Assembly: GCA_015075405.1 (NCBI GenBank)
Contig: JABTUK010000003.1
Coordinates: 248,001 to 312,000, forward strand
Source of the DNA: Anaerolineales bacterium
GTDB taxonomy: Bacteria; Chloroflexota; Anaerolineae; 4572-78; J111
Length of the DNA stretch: 64,000 nucleotides
Reading direction: 5' to 3'
Shown: piece by piece, positions 26,423 through 34,909 of the stretch
Layout of the letters: every line of letters begins with the position of its first letter
How positions within the stretch are numbered: position 1 is the stretch's first letter
Notes under the pieces: generated by a model
Seen by the model: the letters and a program-made list of their open reading frames with translations, nothing else
Told to the model about the DNA's origin: nothing
Database searches by the model: none
Position numbers and translations under genes: made by a program

Positions 26423-26487
26423 CCTCCTGATGGTTAGATATACTTTAGAACCTGGGTTGGTTCGAAAGTCATTCTACCATCAGGAGG
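26423..26487. repeat. Inverted repeat overlapping the recombinase ribosome-binding site
   Basis: CCTCCTGATGGTTAGA (26423-26438) is nearly complementary to TCTACCATCAGGAGG (26473-26487) with a 34-base loop. Folding in the minus-strand mRNA would sequester the AGGAGG ribosome-binding site of the recombinase. The arms could equally be recombinase binding sites. Confidence 0.5.
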
Positions 26488-26536
26488 GATTTTGCCAGAG
26501 GCGGCTCAGTTTAGTACAAGCTTTTGGTCGTCTTTG

Positions 26537-27190
26537 TTAAGTGAGACTTACGGCTATTTCTTGGAGAATAGGTAACAGCAACAGAAAGCCAACAATGAAA
26601 GCACTCAATCCAGTGACTAAAATTACAAGAACTGCTCTTTGTGTCCTTTGATCGTGCAGGTGATGTTTAGCCCAATGTATAGCAGCTAGTGTCAATAGAC
26701 AGGGTTCAAAGAGGAAGATAGGATCAGTCAGGTATGCCCAAACCCCACCTTCAACAACACGTTGAGGCGGAATTCCAAACATTGTCATAGAGAACGGATA
26801 CAACAGAGGCGTACTGTGCGCGATCACATCTAACAACAAATGAGATAGACCACCTATGGCTGCTAACCACATCAGCGTTTGTAGATAAGGCCAACGTCCA
26901 ATTCTTTGTAATATCCACCAGACAAGCAATGGAATCACATGTACAAATAAACTATGTGTCCAAAGGGTACTATGATTGGAAAAACCACGAAAGAGCACAT
27001 TGTAGATGACATCCAAGTCTGGAGCGACAGGGCTTCCTACAGCAACCATCCACAATAGAGCACGTTGTCTGCTACTCCATGAGGGTTGCCAATAGGGCTT
27101 TGATTGAATTGCCGCGAAATACCCGGGTACAATATGAGCTACAAGCACTGGCTTATCACGATTCTTTAACAATAAATCCTTGCTAGCCAA
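26537..27190 (-). CDS. YdjM/DUF457-type membrane-bound metal-dependent hydrolase
   Basis: A 217-residue integral membrane protein. Conserved histidines and acids are visible: GSPVAPDLDVIYNVLF near residue 55, NHSTLWTHSLFVHVI near 75, and GGLSHLLLDVIAHS near 115, the pattern of the LexA-regulated YdjM family. About five hydrophobic segments are present. Biochemical function is unproven for the family. It overlaps the preceding lipoprotein gene by 25 bases, which suggests translational coupling within the Rhs cassette operon (28633 to 26537). A role as a second immunity factor or an unrelated rider gene is equally possible. Confidence 0.7.
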   Translation of the reverse strand: MASKDLLLKNRDKPVLVAHIVPGYFAAIQSKPYWQPSWSSRQRALLWMVAVGSPVAPDLDVIYNVLFRGFSNHSTLWTHSLFVHVIPLLVWWILQRIGRWPYLQTLMWLAAIGGLSHLLLDVIAHSTPLLYPFSMTMFGIPPQRVVEGGVWAYLTDPIFLFEPCLLTLAAIHWAKHHLHDQRTQRAVLVILVTGLSAFIVGFLLLLPILQEIAVSLT

Positions 27191-27627
27191 TCTCGATAAG
27201 TGACGACTATCAGATACAGAGTTTTGTATTGAGTCTGAGCTATCTTAATTGTATCTTCGGGAATCCCGTCGACATTCACTTCTCTCTCTACGTAGAGGCG
27301 AAGGCTGGAGTTTTGCTCAAAAAATAGCCCGTTATTTGGTCGCCAATCGAAATATACTCTTTGCCATTTATCTGCAACGAGTTGTTCTTCATAAAATGCT
27401 GCCACCTCATCGTAGGATTTGTCCGTCCCGTATAAGCCATAGAAGAAGGTAACAAAGCATGCATCTTGAGAACCTTGGCCTTGACCGGTTGAGCTATATA
27501 CTAGCGTCGTGCCGTCTGGAGACGGAAGATTTTGTGCTAGATCATTTACATACCCTTCACTCGATGCACAGGCTGAAATAAACATTATCAGCACGCCAGT
27601 TAAAATGTAGGATAGTGATCTATTCAT
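27166..27627 (-). CDS. Lipoprotein, putative immunity protein of the Rhs toxin
   Basis: A 153-residue secreted lipoprotein: a short signal peptide ending in lipobox FISAC at about 16-20. A small domain follows with FFYGLYGTDKSYDEVAAFYE near 70 and LRLYVEREVNVDG near 110. I recognise no named family. The start overlaps the end of the Rhs-tip toxin gene by 8 bases, the standard place for a cognate immunity gene. An extracytoplasmic location would suit protection against a peptidoglycan-attacking toxin. This role is an inference from position and localisation. Confidence 0.55.
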   Translation of the reverse strand: MNRSLSYILTGVLIMFISACASSEGYVNDLAQNLPSPDGTTLVYSSTGQGQGSQDACFVTFFYGLYGTDKSYDEVAAFYEEQLVADKWQRVYFDWRPNNGLFFEQNSSLRLYVEREVNVDGIPEDTIKIAQTQYKTLYLIVVTYRDWLARIYC

Positions 27628-28633
27628 TGGTTCCCATGTTCTTCTCTGCTTGCAACTTAGTACGATACAAATCTAAATAGCCACGGATTTGCCAACCCAG
27701 GCAACCCTGTGGGGAAGCAAAAGCACTCCGATATCCAACCACATCTCCATAGCAATTATTAAGATCACTTCTAAAGGCGCTATAGATTACCTCCATATCA
27801 GTATCACTTAGAGAATGGTGTGGGCCCATTACACCAGTTCGCTTGTCGGCCAGCATCCTTAAAATCGCGGCTGCATAATGTATATTTCCAGAGTCAGTCT
27901 GTAGGGTTGCCATCCTGTGGTATATATTATGAGCTGGCAATAAGCGAGTATCACCAGGATAATTCTTCGCAAAGTAGTTTTCAGTTCGCTTGGCGGTAAG
28001 AATATGAACATTCGATACACCATTTCCTGGCCCTCGTCCCCCAAGCAATCCCCAATAATGCTCATATCCCCCCAAGAACCAATCACTTCCATCTCGAAGC
28101 CAGAGATTACCAGACCCTTCAGGCGGGCATTGATGTATTATGAGAGGAAGCATTTGAAGATATACATCTAAATAGTAATCATACCAATCTGTATCATGGA
28201 CAATCTCCACAGCTACAGTTCCAGCGACCAGTTCTACAGGGACTTCAAACAGGCGTGCTTTCTCTTTCGAGAGACGCCATTGGCTAGGGGTTAATGGATC
28301 ATTAGGTGACCAACCATATGATGGTCGCCAACCAGCATGTACACGCTCTAAGACATCTTGTAAATATGAAGTGGTTTCCTCATGCAGAGAGCGAGGCCCT
28401 GTGTTGGTATCCCTTACCATATTTGCACATTCTGAACACATATCTGTAATTTGCCTGTAAATAGACCAACATTCCGAATCACCAAAATTTTCACATAGTC
28501 CAGTCGGATCAATCCGATTGATCGGATTTCCTCGCACATATAAATACGGCGGCTCACTCTCCACCGGATCCCGGCTCAAAAACGTGCCGGTTTCGCTGTC
28601 ATACCACCTTGCCCGGAGGTGCAGCAGGTTCAT
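27620..28633 (-). CDS. Orphan Rhs C-terminal cassette with lysozyme-like toxin domain
   Basis: 337 residues from ATG 28633; the Rhs frame extends upstream through EPYGYTGEWWEGY without a start. The Rhs-core tail LLHLRARWYDSETGTFLSRD, YLYVRGNPINRIDPTG ends at about residue 44. The rest is cassette-specific. A segment VPVELVAGTVAVEIVHDTDW near 132 has a glutamate placed as in lysozyme/lytic-transglycosylase folds. GRGPGNGVSNVHILTAKRTE near 200 recalls the SLT G-x-MQI region, and SGNIHYAAAILRMLADKR near 250 resembles the SLT NI-x-x-AAxYL motif. A peptidoglycan-cleaving toxin is thus likely but not proven. The next gene, overlapping by 8 bases, encodes a lipoprotein that could be its immunity protein. 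Confidence 0.65.
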   Translation of the reverse strand: MNLLHLRARWYDSETGTFLSRDPVESEPPYLYVRGNPINRIDPTGLCENFGDSECWSIYRQITDMCSECANMVRDTNTGPRSLHEETTSYLQDVLERVHAGWRPSYGWSPNDPLTPSQWRLSKEKARLFEVPVELVAGTVAVEIVHDTDWYDYYLDVYLQMLPLIIHQCPPEGSGNLWLRDGSDWFLGGYEHYWGLLGGRGPGNGVSNVHILTAKRTENYFAKNYPGDTRLLPAHNIYHRMATLQTDSGNIHYAAAILRMLADKRTGVMGPHHSLSDTDMEVIYSAFRSDLNNCYGDVVGYRSAFASPQGCLGWQIRGYLDLYRTKLQAEKNMGTNE

Positions 28634-28780
28634 GTAACCCTCCCACCATTCCCCCGTGTAACCGTAAGGCTCACTCTATTATTTACCAGATCCCCATAAG
28701 GGTCAAGCTCGAAATAAAAACTGGCTTGTCCGGCTTTAATCCCCGCTGCATTCAAACAGGCTCTCACCTATTCACTATTC
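28634..28780 (-). pseudogene. Frameshifted remnant of the upstream Rhs core
   Basis: Reading the minus strand just upstream of the cassette gives SFYFELDPYGDLVNN, the Rhs pattern Y-x-YDPYGxLVN. This frame then passes out of phase with EPYGYTGEWW, and TAG (near 28675) precedes the latter. One base has been gained or lost, so the large Rhs repeat body is not connected to the toxin here. From 28780 to 29030 I see no gene. Confidence 0.5.
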
Positions 28781-29030
28781 GACTTATCCTCTGTTAATGC
28801 TCCATTTCCAAGCCAGGAAATCAGTTTTATTGAATGTGGATAAGAAAGTTTCAGAGAATTGTACGACTACAGGGCAAGCCGCTAAGAAGCTTATCTCCAT
28901 AATTTGTTGTAGTTACCCCCGCACAAACCTCATCTTTTCATTGGAGCGAAGTTCATCTTTGGTCGGATGTGTCCGGCCCCAAAAAATGGTATCGTGTTGT
29001 CATCAGTGAAACACAGCACAGGAGAACAGC

Positions 29031-29783
29031 ATGAGCCAGTTGAACAACCCGACCCCGATTATTCAAGTGAACAACGTGGTCAAAAATTTTATGGTCGGCG
29101 GAAATGAAGTCACCATTTTGAAGGGTATCTCTTTTGAAGTCAACCGGGGCGAATTTGTGTCCATTGTCGGGCCTTCGGGCAATGGCAAATCTACCTTGCT
29201 CAATATGATTACCGGCATTGACCGGCCCAGCGCCGGCGAAATCCATGTTACCGGGCAGGCGGTCCACCGCATGAGCGAGAACCAACTGGCGGCCTGGCGC
29301 GGCCAAAACGTGGGCATCATCTTCCAATTCTTCCAGATGCTGCCGGCCCTGAGCCTGCTGCAAAACGTCATCCTGCCGATGGATTTTGCCAAGAAGTATA
29401 CGCCCAAAGAGCGCCGGGAACGGGCCATGCATCTGCTGGACCTGGTCGGTATGGCCGAGCAAGCTCATAAGCTGCCGAGTATGGTTTCGGGTGGGCAGCA
29501 GCAGCGGGCGGCCATTGCCCGCGCCCTGGCTAACGACCCGGCTCTGCTGGTTGGCGATGAACCGACCGGTAACCTCGACGCCCGCACCGCCGCCGAAGTG
29601 TTCGACCTGTTCAGCCAATTGGTCGAAGAAGGCAAAACGATGATTATGGTCACGCACGACAAGGAACTGGCCCGGCGTGTGCCCCGCCGTGTCGAAATTA
29701 CCAACGGCCGCATCACCAGCGACGAATATTTGATGGTCCTGCCGCAGCGGGTCGAACTGCCGGAACTGGTGAGCGTGGGGTGA
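29031..29783 (+). CDS. ABC transporter ATP-binding protein (MacB/LolD type)
   Basis: A 250-residue ATPase of the exporter or mechanotransmission subclass. Walker A is GPSGNGKST near residue 43, the Q-loop is IIFQFFQMLPALS near 95, and the signature is VSGGQQQRAAIARAL near 150. Walker B LLVGDEPTGNLD lies near 172 and the switch histidine is in MVTHDKELA. The LxDxLDP-like spacing and the following permease place it in the MacB/LolCDE/FtsE group. It is co-directional with the permease gene 89 bases downstream. Confidence 0.93.
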   Translation: MSQLNNPTPIIQVNNVVKNFMVGGNEVTILKGISFEVNRGEFVSIVGPSGNGKSTLLNMITGIDRPSAGEIHVTGQAVHRMSENQLAAWRGQNVGIIFQFFQMLPALSLLQNVILPMDFAKKYTPKERRERAMHLLDLVGMAEQAHKLPSMVSGGQQQRAAIARALANDPALLVGDEPTGNLDARTAAEVFDLFSQLVEEGKTMIMVTHDKELARRVPRRVEITNGRITSDEYLMVLPQRVELPELVSVG

Positions 29784-29872
29784 AACGTGGTGCGTAGTGC
29801 GTGTTCCGTTTGTGCCACGCACCACGGATTGAATGAAACTGTAGGAATAGAAATTTTTCTCAGGGGGCCATC

Positions 29873-32272
29873 GTGAGCGTCATTTGGAACAAAATCTGGT
29901 CGGATTTATGGGATCATAAAGTTCGCACCCTGCTGGCGGTGTTGAGTATTGCCGCTGGGGTGTTTGCCTTGGGCGCTATCTTTGGCATGATTGACCAGTT
30001 GGTGCCCAACCTCAACCGGGTCCACGCCTCCATTAGCCCGGCCAACATCACCATGTACCTGCAAGACCGGATTACCGAGGAAACCACCGACCGCATGAAG
30101 AATATCGAAGGGGTGGTGGACCTGGAAACGGTCAACGAACTGTCCATTCGCTACCGCCTCAGCCCGGCCGAGGAGTGGCAGCCCGGCGCGTTGACCATGC
30201 GGGCCGATTACGAAGAGCAAAAATTTAACCTGTTGCAGCTTAAAGGCGGGGAATGGCCCAACCGCAACAACATCGGGATTGACATCCGCGCCTTTGACTC
30301 CCTGGGCCTGGCGTTTGGCGATACGGTTATCTTTGAACTGGACGGCAGCGACCGCGCCCTGCCCGTTACCGGCAAAATCCGCCACCACTTTATGACCTCG
30401 CCCGATTTTGGCGACAACCCCCGCTTTTTTGTAGACGCCCAGGGCCTGGAACGCTTCGGCATCCCCAACGGCGAATTTAACCAACTGCTGGTCCAAATCA
30501 ACCCTTACAGCGAGGAACTGGCCCGCGAGGTCGCCTCGGAAATTAAGGAGCGCCTGGGCAAAGAAGGCGTCGGCGTGGGGGTCATCTACTACAGCAAGCC
30601 CGACGAGCACTGGGCCAAGCACTTTTTTGATGGCCTCAACCTGATTTTACAACTGCTGGCGGTGATTTCGCTGTTTATGAGCGTCATCCTGGTTTACAAC
30701 ACCCTGGCCGCTTTAATCACCGAGCAGACCAACCAGATTGGGGTGATGAAAGCGTTGGGCGGCAGCACTCGTACCATTGTTCAGGTTTATCTGACCGGCG
30801 TTTTGGTTTACGGGCTGTTGGCGTTGCTGGTGTCGCTGCCGTTGGGCGGCTGGGTGGCCTTTAACGCCGCCGGTTACTTTTTAAGCATTTTTAATATTGA
30901 TCACAGCGCCTTTCAACTTTCGCCCCAGGCTGTCTTGGTGCAGGCCGGCGCGGCGGTGGGCGTTCCTCTGGCGGCGGCGCTGATTCCGGTGTTCCGGGGG
31001 GCGTTTATCACTGTGCGTGAAGCGATTGCCAGTTACGGCATCGGCGGCAGCTTTGGGGCAAATCCGCTCGACCGGCTGGTAGAACGGCTGGGACGGCGTT
31101 TTCTGTCGGCTCCCAACGCCATGGCCCTGAGCAACTTGTTCCGGCGCAAAGGCCGCCTGGGGTTGACCCAACTGGTGTTGATTACCGCCGGCACGCTCTT
31201 CTTGATGGTCATGACCCTCTCCAACTCCATCACCCTGACTGTGAACAACGAACTGGCCCGGCGCACCTACCAGTCGGCCATCTTTTTTGAAGATAACCAG
31301 CGCCTCAGCCGGGTCCTGCGCGTGGCCGAGTCGCTGCCGGGCGTGGCCAAAGCAGAACTGCGTTTCAGCCGGGCAGCCTCGCTGCTCAAGCTGGGCCAGC
31401 ATACCAAAGAGGCCGGGGTGGGGGCCAGACTGGTCGGTGTGCCGGCAGGCAGCGATTTCTACCGCCCGCTGGTGGTGGCCGGACGCTGGCTGCAAGCGGG
31501 CGATGACCGGGCCGTTGTCATCAATGCCGAAACCGCCGAAGAGAATGACATTCGGGTGGGCGATACCGTGACCCTGGACCTGGGCGAACTGGGCGACCGC
31601 TCCTGGCAGGTGGTCGGGTTTTATCGCACCGTCGCCGTCGTGCCGGTCCCGGATAACATCTACGCCCCGCAGGAAGCCATTTTCCGGGCTACGCCCAAGC
31701 ACAATATCGGCAACCAACTGCTGGTGCGAACCATCCCGCAAGACGCGGCCTCGGTGGAAGCCATCACCACCCATCTGAAGGAAGAATTGGAAACGCGCAG
31801 TTGGGATGTCGAGGATAGCCAAACCCTGCACGAAGACCGCAGCTTTTTTGATAACTTTTTTGCCCAATACATTCCCATGCTGCTGGGCCTGGCGGTGATT
31901 ATGGCGATTGTCGGCGGGATTGGCCTGATGGGGGCGCTGTCCATCAGTGTGACCGAGCGGACCAAAGAAATCGGGGTGATGCGGGCCATCGGCGCTAAAA
32001 CGCCGGTGATTATGGGTATGCTTATCCTCGAAGGAGTGCTGCAAGGGCTGATCAGTTGGCTGGTAGCCGTGCCGCTGTCGTTTGTCTTGGGGCAGCCGCT
32101 GGCCGCGCTCATGGGCGAAGCCATGTTTGATATTGCCCTCGATTACCAGTATCATTGGACGGCCATGGGCATCTGGCTGGCCATGGTCGTTGTCATCTCT
32201 ATTCTGGCCTCAGTGATGCCGGCCCGCCACGCCACCGCCATCAGTGTGCGCGAGAGTCTGGCTTATGCTTAG
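29873..32272 (+). CDS. ABC transporter permease, tandem FtsX/MacB type
   Basis: A 799-residue permease starting at GTG 29873, preceded by a GGGGG-type site. It has the arrangement of DevC/LolE-like fused permeases: an N-terminal helix (about 18-40), a large extracytoplasmic domain (about 45-255), a three-helix FtsX domain (about 265-385), a second helix and periplasmic domain (about 430-640), then another FtsX helix trio (about 665-795). Conserved FtsX motifs are EQTNQIGVMKALGGSTR near 285 and ERTKEIGVMRAIGAKTPVI near 695. With the preceding ATPase it forms a complete transporter. A lipid, peptide or lipoprotein substrate is possible; none is indicated by the neighbours. Confidence 0.92.
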   Translation: MSVIWNKIWSDLWDHKVRTLLAVLSIAAGVFALGAIFGMIDQLVPNLNRVHASISPANITMYLQDRITEETTDRMKNIEGVVDLETVNELSIRYRLSPAEEWQPGALTMRADYEEQKFNLLQLKGGEWPNRNNIGIDIRAFDSLGLAFGDTVIFELDGSDRALPVTGKIRHHFMTSPDFGDNPRFFVDAQGLERFGIPNGEFNQLLVQINPYSEELAREVASEIKERLGKEGVGVGVIYYSKPDEHWAKHFFDGLNLILQLLAVISLFMSVILVYNTLAALITEQTNQIGVMKALGGSTRTIVQVYLTGVLVYGLLALLVSLPLGGWVAFNAAGYFLSIFNIDHSAFQLSPQAVLVQAGAAVGVPLAAALIPVFRGAFITVREAIASYGIGGSFGANPLDRLVERLGRRFLSAPNAMALSNLFRRKGRLGLTQLVLITAGTLFLMVMTLSNSITLTVNNELARRTYQSAIFFEDNQRLSRVLRVAESLPGVAKAELRFSRAASLLKLGQHTKEAGVGARLVGVPAGSDFYRPLVVAGRWLQAGDDRAVVINAETAEENDIRVGDTVTLDLGELGDRSWQVVGFYRTVAVVPVPDNIYAPQEAIFRATPKHNIGNQLLVRTIPQDAASVEAITTHLKEELETRSWDVEDSQTLHEDRSFFDNFFAQYIPMLLGLAVIMAIVGGIGLMGALSISVTERTKEIGVMRAIGAKTPVIMGMLILEGVLQGLISWLVAVPLSFVLGQPLAALMGEAMFDIALDYQYHWTAMGIWLAMVVVISILASVMPARHATAISVRESLAYA

Positions 32273-32279
32273 GATAAAA

Positions 32280-32363
32280 ATGTCATTGCGAGGCCGTAGG
32301 CCGAAGCCGCGTAGCGTCCGCCTCCGAGGTGGGAGACTGCTTCGCTAACGCTCGCAGTGACAT
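32280..32363. repeat. GTCATTGCGAG inverted repeat (third member of the GTCATT family)
   Basis: The arms ATGTCATTGCGAG (32280-32292) and CTCGCAGTGACAT (32351-32363) are complementary with one mismatch. Further internal folding is visible (AGGCCGTAGGCCG). It lies between the ABC permease and the SRPBCC gene. Confidence 0.8.
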
Positions 32364-32390
32364 GACAGTTATTTACGAGGAGGATAATTA

Positions 32391-32867
32391 ATGGAAACTT
32401 ATAATGTCACTGAGTCGGCGCTGATCAATGCGCCGGCAGAAAAAGTTTATGCTATCCTGGCCGATTACCGCAACGGCCATCCCCACATTTTGCCCAGGCC
32501 CCCCTTCGTTAGTCTGGAAGTCGAAGAAGGCGGGGTTGGGGCTGGCACCCGCTTTCGTATGCAAATGCGCGCTTTTGGCAAAACGCAAACCGCCCAGGCT
32601 GTCGTCGCCGAACCGGAGCCGGGCCGGGTCCTGGTCGAGACCATTCCTGAGGCCGGCATCGTCACCACCTTTATCGTGACGCCCGCCGGGGACGGGCAGC
32701 AGGCCCAGACCACCTTTTCAACGGATTTGAAAGCGCCGCGAGGCTTGCTGGCTCCACTGGAGCGATGGATGACCAAACGCTTCCTGCAACAGACGTATCG
32801 CCGGGAACTGCAACTGCTCGACGCTTTTGCCCAGGAACAGAGCCAGAACACGCCGGCTCCTGTTTAA
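32391..32867 (+). CDS. SRPBCC/START-fold protein (polyketide cyclase/dehydrase-like)
   Basis: A 158-residue cytoplasmic protein. The N-terminal strand and helix SALINAPAEKVYAILADYRN is typical of SRPBCC proteins (PF10604-like). Strand-rich sequence follows to the C-terminal long helix PLERWMTKRFLQQTYRRELQ near residue 125, which lines the ligand cavity. Such proteins bind hydrophobic ligands or catalyse cyclisation; no specific ligand can be named. The ribosome-binding site GAGGAGG lies upstream. The stop TAA at 32865-32867 overlaps the start of a dispersed 95-bp repeat. Confidence 0.85.
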   Translation: METYNVTESALINAPAEKVYAILADYRNGHPHILPRPPFVSLEVEEGGVGAGTRFRMQMRAFGKTQTAQAVVAEPEPGRVLVETIPEAGIVTTFIVTPAGDGQQAQTTFSTDLKAPRGLLAPLERWMTKRFLQQTYRRELQLLDAFAQEQSQNTPAPV

Positions 32868-32962
32868 GGAATGAGAATTAATTAACTGGCCCATTTGGTA
32901 GATTTGGAGATTAGACGCTTTGCGTGGAGATTATAGCCTGAATCTCCAATCTCCAACTTTCC
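32865..32962. repeat. Dispersed repeat of about 80-95 bp with heptamer hairpin, copy 1
   Basis: It starts AAGGAATGAGAATTA, passes GCCCATTTGGTAGATTTG and ends in a GGAGATT / AATCTCC hairpin followed by CAACTTTCCA. The reverse complement of 60114-60194 matches it almost base for base, except for a 12-base insertion (AGACGCTTTGCG) here. It supplies the stop codon region of the SRPBCC gene. Confidence 0.85.
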
Positions 32963-32998
32963 AGTGAGGCCTTTGCGGGTGGCATAGGGATGCCGTCC

Positions 32999-34486
32999 TT
33001 ACCTGATGATGACCGGCAGATAAACGCCGGGGGCATCCACCGTCGTGGTGACGATGACCTGACCGCTGAAAGGACTAAGCCGGCCCATGGCATCATAAGC
33101 CGCCAGCCTGACCTGCCACTGCCCGGCGGTCGGGATTAATACCGAGGCCGAATTGGCCGGGCCAAGGTTAACCGTGAAGGACGTGCCGCCGCCCACCGGC
33201 GTGTAGCTGACCCGGTAGCCCCACAAATCCGGCTCACTGTTCTCGTTCCAGTGCAGCGGTACGGTTGGGCCCACAGGAGTTCCGGCGCTCAAACCAGAGG
33301 GCTGGGCCGGGGGATCATAGGCGATATCTCCCTGGGCCTGGATAAAACCGCCGTCGGTTGAAGGTTGGGTCGAACAAGCTGCTCCCCCGCCAAACAACAG
33401 GGCGATGACGCCGGCCTCATACAAATCGCGGGGATGGCGGAAGGCGTAGGCGGGACGATTGTCCCGGTAATGTTGGCAGGTATCATCCAGACTCATATTA
33501 CCCGACGGCACCTGCCACAAGATCAATCGCTTTCCAGCCGCCGCCGAGAGAGCGTTCTCCCACAGCACAGCCCGCGAAACGCGAGGGACGGTGCGATTGG
33601 TGTCGTCCCACCAGGGTCGCGGTGACTGGCACTCCGGCAGATCGGTACAGCCGGAGTCCCGGTCGCTCCACTCCACAAAGAACAGGTCGGCTTGCGTTCC
33701 ACCCATCGCGTTAATGAACTTGGCAGTTCGTTGGGCCAGCGAGGCCACCTGGTTGGCGGACGCAGCATTGGGGTCAAGATCGGTGGCCCGTAGCAAGATT
33801 GTGCCCCGTCCCAGGGCGCTGGCATTGAGGCTGACGCTGGCAAGATCGGCCAACCCCTGCGGGTCGCTGACCTGGACCTTTGCCACCACGCCGCTGATTC
33901 CATCGGCCGGGGCGGCGCTGCGCAGAAGCTGGCCGTTGCTCAGAACCGGCCCGTCGGGGTCGTCGGCGATCAGGGCAATATCGTCAAGATAAAACGTGGC
34001 CTGAGCGCCGCCGGTGCGATCCTGCTAGACCAGGCCGGTAATATCGGTATTGGTTGCGCCCAGGTTAGCCAGCGGGATCTGGATTTCGGTCCAGGTGTTG
34101 GCGGCCAAGGCTGCGACCTGCACTGCGGGGCCGTGACCGCCGTTGTCGCCAACTCGTTCGGCGTGGATTGAGAACTGCTGCCCACCGCTGCTGCCGCCGT
34201 GAGCAAAGAAGCGCAGCTTGGTGAAACCGAGGGTAGACTGCCCGGAGTGGTGCAGGTAAAATGCTTGCCAGCCGCCGGTATAGGTTACGGCGATACTTTT
34301 GGTTCCGGCGTGGACGGGCGTGGTCGCCCCTAAATTAACAGAGGCCCACGACCAGTTGGCCCAGCCGGTCGCCAGGCTTTCATCATAAATGACCTGGGGC
34401 GCGGCCAGGGTAGGCGCGGCGAATAAAAGCGTAATCAACAAAAGGGTCAAAAAGCAAAAACGATGAACGAGGCGCAGATGAGGCAT
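32999..34486 (-). pseudogene. Secreted beta-domain protein broken by an in-frame amber codon
   Basis: One continuous frame from ATG 34486 (site GGAG just upstream) to 32999, split by TAG at 34025-34027. The first 154 residues have a signal peptide (LVHRFCFLTLLLITLLFAA ... LAAP) and a galactose-binding-like CBM fold (AERVGDNGGHGPAVQVAALA). After the amber the same frame resumes TFYLDDIALIADDPDGP, clearly the end of the CBM. A central domain (about 200-400) carries ADLFFVEWSDRDSGC and SNMSLDD-like segments. A fibronectin III module (near 430) and the C-terminal motif GVYLPVIIR follow. Homology running through the stop argues for a recent nonsense mutation or read-through, not two genes. Confidence 0.7.
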
Positions 34487-34714
34487 GTCGGTCTCCTGTC
34501 CGGTGTGATGAAAATAAGTTGGGTTGAAAGGGGTTAATTGAGGTTGGCTGTCCAGCGTCGGACGAAAGGGTTTCAACCGCTTCTATTATCAGCCAATCTC
34601 GCTCAATTGTCACTAGGACAGCAGACCTATTCCTCCGCAGGAGAGCAGTAGAGATTATGATTTGAGGATATATTGGATAGGTATGATCTCATCACCCAAC
34701 TAGAGCGGAACATG

Positions 34715-34744
34715 TTGGTTTGCCTGAGCCAATTGGGGTATAAT
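34715..34744 (+). promoter_or_regulatory. Candidate promoter upstream of the nitroreductase gene
   Basis: -35 box TTGGTT (34715-34720), an 18-base spacer and a perfect TATAAT (34739-34744). The leader to the ATG at 34910 contains CGGCGGT heptamer units (about 34833-34850) and a short hairpin. Confidence 0.45.
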
Positions 34745-34909
34745 TTTCGGAGCAGCTACGCTCACCCTCCCTTGAATGACCGTTTAGGTTTGAGGGAGGC
34801 CACCTGTCGCACACCACCGAGAATGAAAATTCTTCGGCGGTCGGCGGTCCCCCAAGGGGAGGCGAAGCGCTCTCCGCCGTCTGCGATCTATTTACGAAGG
34901 AGGTAACGA

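Noticed and set aside
28780..29030. A 70-codon frame before the ABC transporter ATPase gene
   Set aside because: It has no ribosome-binding site, its sequence is Cys/Ser-rich without domain signal, and composition matches untranslated sequence.
30881..32155. A 424-codon open frame antisense to the ABC permease gene
   Set aside because: It is the complement of a GC-rich gene with strong FtsX homology; its translation is His/Pro/Arg-rich with no domain. The same applies to open frames antisense to the HtrA gene (20801-21733), the enolase gene (43892-44770) and the lipoprotein gene (11918-12754).
32999..34486. Reading the in-frame TAG as pyrrolysine or recoding
   Set aside because: There is no adjacent pylT/pylS or selenocysteine-type element, and the protein is not a methyltransferase of the pyrrolysine kind. 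A nonsense mutation or sequencing error is simpler.
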